From: CAZBYL01 sp964496275
Lineage (GTDB): Bacteria; Synergistota; Synergistia; Synergistales; Synergistaceae
NCBI GenBank assembly: GCA_964496275.1
Contig: CAZBYL010000060.1
Span: forward strand, 1-11,550
Length of the DNA: 11,550 nucleotides
Direction of reading: 5' to 3'
Part shown: positions 8,201 to 11,550 of the stretch, in pieces
How positions within the stretch are numbered: the stretch's first letter is position 1
How the letters are laid out: every line of letters begins with the position of its first letter
Notes under the pieces: generated by a model
What the model was told of the DNA's origin: nothing
Database searches by the model: none
The model's input: only the letters and a program-made list of their open reading frames with translations
Program-made: the position numbers and the translations under genes

Positions 8201-8839
8201 TTTGCTCACCACATACTGTCGCGTTGGAACTTCGACCCTGCAAAGTTGGATCTGCTGCTGCCGGAAAAAAACTCAGCAAGATATTTAAGCGCTCTTGAAC
8301 GAATACCGTTTGAGCTGAGAAAAATTTTTAAGTCGGAAAAATCCGTATCCGAACTTAGGCGTCTTTTGGAAAAGTATTCAGCGACGGATGAGGGCGAATT
8401 TTTAAAAAAATATCTCTCGGAAGGCGGCGGTACCGTAATGAGAGAAACGCCTTTCCGTGTCTTTGACAGAGGGCTTGTTTTAGTCGGAGCGACGGATATT
8501 TTCTGGGAAGATGGGAGTATAATAAACTTGAGAGACTGGAAAACCACCCCGGAATCTTCCGCTCCTTCAAAATATTACGAGGAACAGCTTCTCTTTTACG
8601 CGTTCTGCCTGTGGAAATACAGACATGAAAAAGGTCTGCCCGACCTTCCTATCTCTATAGGAATAAACTATTTACGTACAGAATCCTCAAATATGAAAAG
8701 CAGAATTTTGCGAGAAGACGAAATTGTCAAGACAGGTGAATCGATTCATTGTGCAGCTGTTGACGGACTTGCTCTATCAAGAAGTGAAATTTGTGCAAAA
8801 TGCCATATTTGCCCTTGGAGAGGCGCTTGTCTCAAATAG
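5231..8839 (+). CDS. addA: AddA-like helicase-nuclease subunit (UvrD/Rep superfamily 1) with extra Fe-S-type cysteines
   Basis: This 1202-residue protein is the motor subunit of the AddAB-type enzyme. All SF1A helicase motifs are present: Walker A AGAGTGKT (34-41), LTFTEKAAREM (Ia), STIHAF (111-116), Walker B VDEFQD (Asp394, Glu395), GDLKQSIYRFR (422-432), LDKSFRT (IV), VLTIHASKGLE (781-791) and YVAATRAR (859-866, Arg864). The C-terminal RecB-family nuclease shows FGSFAHHIL, GATD (Asp1089), DWKT (Asp1102, Lys1104) and QLLFY (Gln1119, Tyr1123). Unusually, it also has Cys959 (RWCPSAYR) and a tail with Cys1188, Cys1191, Cys1194 and Cys1200, the C-x2-C-x5-C arrangement normally seen in AddB. ATG 5231 is preferred over the in-frame ATG at 5210 because GGAGG (5217-5221) lies 9 bases upstream. 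The ATG overlaps the end of the addB-like gene by 8 bases. A terminator follows. Confidence 0.9.
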   Translation: MNNTSHELWLDCINALPEQTSAITSSSVLTVVSAGAGTGKTETLSRRVAWVLATDKDCTVDQILVLTFTEKAAREMQDRIKGTISEWHSEHSAEAGHLAKALEYIDDASISTIHAFAMKVIRESGLLLDIDPSSSIVPAAREDIWWKEFSDTLSEMSPERLRMYLSDEWYLRLKTLFSNEKYTDFINCYSAEELSKLSKEASEKLGSYNRTPEELWNHSDKELINDVDSLLPKIEEIWNTWMRGIFPRLIEEGLLDGGKETESRLSELRGKYAETEYTPEAGRAFASELTSYSLSSLNRISKAAKELLAEMLEMPPTEWRDGMKRVVKMAAFPCGAEKELSALVNQTAAVGWQCWDSIRKNEGVLSMNDLIRYAGQALKMSQTYQDRFRYILVDEFQDTDALQNELIMSVWNEEKNSLFLVGDLKQSIYRFRHADLSIFQKYISLARSCTDGSYKYITLDKSFRTREALLDRFNTLFTNMWSEGLIKGSDMLYEPLVGPRNVEWWERRNTEVPARVFETMLGVAEKHEVINAAGEAKEKKEPVSETRLRLYKALGGRIKEMHSDTKIWDKKSREFKSCEWRDFAVLVPNRTLYPTLERAFESVGIPYVLCTPKDYFSRGEVTDIINFVALLADMSNPTMMSGWIVSPFCKINSEDAYALIYEAAESAKRGAPIPLPDIIEQKQPEAFARIVYLRRIARFKGVSHAILEILKDPCYLTYYDSEQRKKVNANIFRLAEIAGEYEASQGHSVAGCAEYLSYAVNQAIQKEEPDISDENNDAVNVLTIHASKGLEYPIVILGGAEGGKSKTNRFNISVRYGIAVKKIPSFIAENGIESETCIGLWSEERDIAEETAEKERLWYVAATRAREKLLLCAVVNSDGGEGAVLPPENSFIGHVLNSESESKGLFSAGYVRSDREEPTACENNKTALPDQGEILSLKRVSPAKLQRLSASAYAMLRWCPSAYRTAYRQGMEMNWESVGSESGGSAEFGSFAHHILSRWNFDPAKLDLLLPEKNSARYLSALERIPFELRKIFKSEKSVSELRRLLEKYSATDEGEFLKKYLSEGGGTVMRETPFRVFDRGLVLVGATDIFWEDGSIINLRDWKTTPESSAPSKYYEEQLLFYAFCLWKYRHEKGLPDLPISIGINYLRTESSNMKSRILREDEIVKTGESIHCAAVDGLALSRSEICAKCHICPWRGACLK

Positions 8840-8862
8840 TTTTAGATTGGGACAAAATTTTT
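8827..8862 (+). terminator. Intrinsic terminator of the addBA operon, overlapping the addA stop codon
   Basis: TTGTCTCAA (8827-8835) pairs with TTGGGACAA (8847-8855), nine pairs including one wobble, around an 11-base loop. AA and then five T (8858-8862) follow. The addA stop TAG (8837-8839) lies in the loop, so the left arm encodes the last residues of AddA, including the codon of Cys1200. The stem is not GC-rich, so termination may be partial. Confidence 0.6.
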
Positions 8863-8912
8863 AGTGAATGGCAAAATATGACTACTTTTATTAAGCAAAG
8901 GTCTTAATTGTA

Positions 8913-8918
8913 TATAAT
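8913..8918 (+). promoter_or_regulatory. Possible upstream -10 element of a second V-ATPase promoter
   Basis: A perfect TATAAT lies within TGTATATAATT. The best -35 match (TTAAGC, 8891-8896) is poor. The inverted repeat TTAAG-CAAAGGT-CTTAA (8891-8907) sits just upstream. It may be a weak tandem promoter or simply AT-rich spacer. Confidence 0.25.
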
Positions 8919-8937
8919 TTCCCCGATTGTGTGAAAA

Positions 8938-8966
8938 TTGACGCAATTAAAATGAACGTGTAAAAT
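8938..8966 (+). promoter_or_regulatory. Sigma-70-type promoter of the V-ATPase operon
   Basis: TTGACG (8938-8943) and TAAAAT (8961-8966) match consensus at five of six positions each and have an optimal 17-base spacer. This is the best promoter in the window. Transcription should start near 8973, giving a leader of about 48 bases before the TTG at 9021. The inverted repeat AATTG-ACG-CAATT (8936-8948) overlaps the -35 and could be an operator. Confidence 0.7.
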
Positions 8967-9003
8967 GATATGGTCTTTTGTAAAATGCTACATATAAAGT
9001 CTA

Positions 9004-9014
9004 GGGAGGGGGTG
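9004..9014 (+). promoter_or_regulatory. Ribosome binding site fixing the TTG start of V-ATPase subunit H
   Basis: GGGAGGGGGTG is a strong Shine-Dalgarno placed correctly for TTG 9021. The in-frame ATG at 8970 coincides with the predicted transcription start and has no ribosome site, so it is not used. Confidence 0.65.
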
Positions 9015-9020
9015 TGCGTA

Positions 9021-9356
9021 TTGGCAGAGAATTTAGCACAGGAAATACGTGATCAGGAAACACTTGCAAAGAACATTGTTGCGAATGCCAAATCAGAGGC
9101 TGCAAAAATGGTCGCTTCTGCTCAGACTGATGCCGAACAATCAATAAAAACCACAAAGCAGCAGTGTCACAGACAGTGGCGTGAGTCTGTCGCAAACGCT
9201 GAAAAAGAAGCGGAGATCAAAGCCAAGGACATTCTGGTCAATGGTGAGAACGAGGCAAAATCTTTTTACGAATCGAAGAAAAATTCGGTAGATGAAGTAG
9301 CAAATTGGCTGGTGAGAGAGGTGACGGCGACTTATGGCTCTTGCCGAGATGTGTAA
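9021..9356 (+). CDS. V/A-type ATPase peripheral-stalk subunit H (AhaH/subunit G-like)
   Basis: This 111-residue hydrophilic protein is almost wholly alpha-helical and coiled-coil-like, rich in Ala, Glu, Lys and Gln with heptad-type spacing (for example ANAKSEAAKMVASAQTDAEQ). That is typical of the small stalk subunit that pairs with subunit E to hold the catalytic A3B3 head to membrane subunit I. Identification rests on this composition plus being first in an operon directly before subunit I; the sequence itself is weakly diagnostic. A TTG start at 9021 is inferred from the Shine-Dalgarno at 9004-9014 and gives a start of LAENLAQEIRDQE with the first residue read as Met. Its stop lies 23 bases inside the subunit I gene, implying translational coupling of two proteins that contact each other. 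Confidence 0.75.
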   Translation: MAENLAQEIRDQETLAKNIVANAKSEAAKMVASAQTDAEQSIKTTKQQCHRQWRESVANAEKEAEIKAKDILVNGENEAKSFYESKKNSVDEVANWLVREVTATYGSCRDV

Positions 9357-11349
9357 GGCGCGGATAGCTGTTCATAAATCTGTAGCGGATGAGCTTATTG
9401 GTAATTTGCAGAAGTTGGGCTGCTGCGAATTTGTAAGCAGAGCGTCTGAGCCCTCCGACGGGGCTGCTGCTGCCCAGCTGAAGGCCGAGCAGCGCCGTCT
9501 CGAAGAATTACTCGGTGACGTTCGCTTTGTTCAGCGTCTCTTGGAGCCGCTTGAAACAAAAAAAGAGAGTGCTTTTTCAAAAATGCTGGGAGATATTCCC
9601 TCTTTGTCAATTTCTGAGCTCGCGGCTTCCGCAGATGAGAAAAAATTTGTCTCGTTCGTGCTCGCGCTCAGAGAAAAAGAGAAGAAAATGACAGAATGCA
9701 GAGCCGATATTTCCAGACTTAAAGGTCTGTATTCTCAGGCTGTTCTTCTCGAATCAATAAAATATCCGCTTGAATTTTTTACAACAGGTACGGACATGGT
9801 GTCCGGAGTCGTCTATTCGGTTCCGGGTGAATCCGTGCAGGAAATAGTCTCCAAACTCGAATCCGAACTTGGCGGACTCGTAGATTTTCAGCAGCTTCCT
9901 CCCGCAGAAAAGGAAACGTCGCGCACCTTTGCCGTCGTATTCCCCAAGGAGAATCAGGAAGCTGTTTCGCAGATATTCTCATCTGTGTCGGCAGGCAGAG
10001 TTGACGTCCCCAAGGACTTCTCAAAGGCTGCGGCTGACGAAAAGAGTATGCTTGCTTCGGAAATAGGGAAGGCTGAGAGAGAAGAATCGGCTATATGCGC
10101 TGAAATAGCCGCCTGTGCCGACGAAGGGCTCTCAATCTCCCGCTTGTGCGGTGACTATTGGACAATACTGAAGGACAGAACAGATTCAATGGTCTCTGCT
10201 CTGCCGACAGAGGAAGTCCTCATCTGGTCGTTCTGGATGCCTGTCTCATGCAAAGCTGCGGTGCTTAAGAGCATAAGCTCATTTGAATCGCTGTCGGAAT
10301 GTGAAATGGCCGAACCCGAAGAGGGCGAGATGCCGCCCACGCTTCTTAAGAACCCGGGCTGGTCCTCCTGTATGGAGCCTCTCACTCTCATGTACGGAAC
10401 ACCGTCTTACGGCGGAGTTGACCCGACGACACTTATGGCGCCGTTCTTCTTCCTGTTCTTGGGAATGTGCTTCGGCGACGCGGGCTACGGTCTGATACTG
10501 AGCGGTGTGTTCGGATATTTCCTTGTCCGGCATAATATGAGCCCGGCTCTCAAGAAGTTCTTTGTAATGTTCACAATAGGTATGGTCTGCTCCGTAATCT
10601 TCGGCGCACTTACAGGTTCTTGGTTCGGCGACAGCATAGATGCTTTCCCATTCCTTGCCGCGCTTGTGCCTCTGAAGAATGCCATGCAGTTCCTCGATCC
10701 GATGAAAGACCCGATGACGCTGCTTATGATTTCTCTGGGACTTGGTTTTATCCAGGTTATCTTCGGACTGCTGATAGCGTTTAAGGCAAATTGGAGCGCC
10801 GGCAACAAGTTCGCAGCTTTTTCCGACCAGGGCGGCTGGGTGATTTTCCTCTTCGGTCTGGTGCTGGTCGGGCTCAGTATGTCGGGTACTCTCGCCGCGT
10901 GTTGGATACTTCCCTCCAAAATCGCGGCAATAGGCGGCGCTCTCATACTTGTCGCAACGCAGGGCAGAGAGAAAAGCGGCATAGTGGGAAAACTGTTCTC
11001 AGGTGTGCTGAGTCTTTACAATGTCACGGGCTACCTCGGAGACGTGCTCAGCTACAGCAGACTTCTGGCTCTCGGCCTTGGCTCCGCGGCGGTAGGTATG
11101 GTCATAAACCTGCTTGCCAAGCTTGTGGTGGGCACTCCCTACGTCGGTATTCTGCTTGCGGCTCTGATATTTGTACTCGGACATTCGTTCAGCATTGCCG
11201 TCAACCTGCTGGGTGCTTTTATACACTCTTTGAGACTTCAGTATGTTGAGTTCTTCGGCAAATTCTATGACGCGAACGGCAAAGACTTTACTCCGCTCCG
11301 TAACGCCACACAGTTTACAAAATTGACGGAAGACCCTTCCGCCAACTAA
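9334..11349 (+). CDS. V/A-type ATPase membrane stator subunit I (a-subunit)
   Basis: This 671-residue protein is the ion-channel-bearing stator of a rotary V/A-type ATPase, of usual length for bacterial subunit I. The N-terminal half (about 1-340) is soluble, with coiled-coil segments that bind the peripheral stalks. The C-terminal half (about 360-640) holds several hydrophobic membrane helices. Conserved signatures are PPTLLKNPGW, DPTTLMAPFFFLFLGMCFGDAGYG, SYSRLLALGLG with Arg576 at the place of the essential channel arginine (yeast Vph1 Arg735), GHSFSIAVNLLGAFIHSLRL, and the ending YVEFFGKFYDANGKDFTPL. The arginine faces the carboxylates of the subunit K ring. Whether the ion is H+ or Na+ cannot be read here. 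ATG 9334 has AGGTGA 9 bases upstream and overlaps the subunit H gene; ATG 9349 is less well supported. Confidence 0.95.
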   Translation: MALAEMCKARIAVHKSVADELIGNLQKLGCCEFVSRASEPSDGAAAAQLKAEQRRLEELLGDVRFVQRLLEPLETKKESAFSKMLGDIPSLSISELAASADEKKFVSFVLALREKEKKMTECRADISRLKGLYSQAVLLESIKYPLEFFTTGTDMVSGVVYSVPGESVQEIVSKLESELGGLVDFQQLPPAEKETSRTFAVVFPKENQEAVSQIFSSVSAGRVDVPKDFSKAAADEKSMLASEIGKAEREESAICAEIAACADEGLSISRLCGDYWTILKDRTDSMVSALPTEEVLIWSFWMPVSCKAAVLKSISSFESLSECEMAEPEEGEMPPTLLKNPGWSSCMEPLTLMYGTPSYGGVDPTTLMAPFFFLFLGMCFGDAGYGLILSGVFGYFLVRHNMSPALKKFFVMFTIGMVCSVIFGALTGSWFGDSIDAFPFLAALVPLKNAMQFLDPMKDPMTLLMISLGLGFIQVIFGLLIAFKANWSAGNKFAAFSDQGGWVIFLFGLVLVGLSMSGTLAACWILPSKIAAIGGALILVATQGREKSGIVGKLFSGVLSLYNVTGYLGDVLSYSRLLALGLGSAAVGMVINLLAKLVVGTPYVGILLAALIFVLGHSFSIAVNLLGAFIHSLRLQYVEFFGKFYDANGKDFTPLRNATQFTKLTEDPSAN

Positions 11350-11410
11350 GTTCAAGTCAGAATCTAAAACTTAAAAAGTTATAAATAACTCAAGGAGGTA
11401 TGTTTTCAAT
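11350..11410 (+). promoter_or_regulatory. Subunit I-K spacer with strong ribosome binding site
   Basis: This 61-base AT-rich spacer ends in AAGGAGGT (11392-11399), the strongest Shine-Dalgarno in the window, 11 bases before ATG 11411. A short AACTT/AAGTT hairpin (11368-11380) is too weak for a terminator. The strong site suits the high copy number of subunit K needed for the rotor ring. Confidence 0.6.
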
Positions 11411-11550
11411 ATGGAAACGATGCTAGCAACAATTTCCGAACAGCTTGGCCCGATGCTTGTAATACTTGGAGCCGCTCTGGCAGTCGGTTTTGCAGGATCA
11501 GGCTCTGCCTGGGGAATCGGTATCGCAAATGAAGCCGCTGCGGGTGTCAT
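11411..11550 (+). CDS. V/A-type ATPase proteolipid subunit K (rotor ring), 5' part only
   Basis: Only the first 46 codons lie in the window, so the gene is cut by the right edge. The peptide begins METMLATISEQL, continues through a hydrophobic helix (PMLVILGAALAVGFAGSG) and reaches GSAWGIGIANEAAAGV, the small-residue-rich turn into the second helix that marks V/A-type proteolipids. This subunit forms the membrane rotor ring that carries ions past the arginine of subunit I. The ion-binding carboxylate and the Na+/H+ specificity residues lie downstream of the window. Being directly after subunit I in the same orientation and having a strong ribosome site fits the expected operon. Confidence 0.92.
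   Translation, partial: METMLATISEQLGPMLVILGAALAVGFAGSGSAWGIGIANEAAAGV

Noticed and set aside
11368..11380. AACTT/AAGTT hairpin between subunits I and K
   Set aside because: Five A-T-rich pairs with a three-base loop; too weak for a terminator or RNA-processing call.
1..11550. CRISPR arrays, insertion sequences, integrase sites or long repeats
   Set aside because: None seen by eye on either strand; gene content and spacing look like stable chromosome.

Overview
The window looks like ordinary bacterial chromosome with tightly packed genes. It holds the end of a leftward operon, a divergent metallo-hydrolase gene, a two-gene AddAB/RexAB-type DNA-repair operon, and the first three genes of a V/A-type ATPase operon that runs off the right edge. 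Strong Shine-Dalgarno sites, a bacterial V-type ATPase in the H-I-K order and an AddAB pair together suggest an anaerobic bacterium. Synergistota is my best guess and Firmicutes or another V-ATPase-bearing phylum is possible; no sequence here fixes the taxonomy.

Layout. 1-317: no supportable gene. 318-1109 (minus): a flavin reductase-like gene, then a 50-residue CxxC...CxxC microprotein, closed by an intrinsic terminator. 1110-1254: divergent intergenic region with a weak rightward promoter candidate. 1255-2172 (plus): metallo-beta-lactamase-fold hydrolase. 2173-2358: gap with a hairpin and a TATAAT box. 2359-8839 (plus): addB-like and addA-like genes overlapping by 8 bases and ending in a terminator. 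8840-9020: gap with a near-consensus sigma-70 promoter. 9021-11550 (plus): V-ATPase subunits H, I and K (K cut by the window edge).

How the genes work together. The AddB-like and AddA-like proteins should form a heterodimeric helicase-nuclease that resects double-strand breaks for RecA. AddA carries the complete SF1 motor; AddB has lost its Walker A motif but keeps an iron-sulfur nuclease domain. AddA also carries an AddB-like cysteine set. The V-ATPase genes encode a peripheral-stalk protein, the ion-translocating membrane stator and the rotor-ring proteolipid of an ion-motive rotary ATPase. The flavin reductase and its microprotein partner appear co-transcribed, but their joint role is unknown.

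No clearly new multi-gene system is visible. The best leads are the short zinc-ribbon-like gene, the second iron-sulfur signature in AddA, and the two terminators whose hairpin loops contain the stop codon of the preceding gene.
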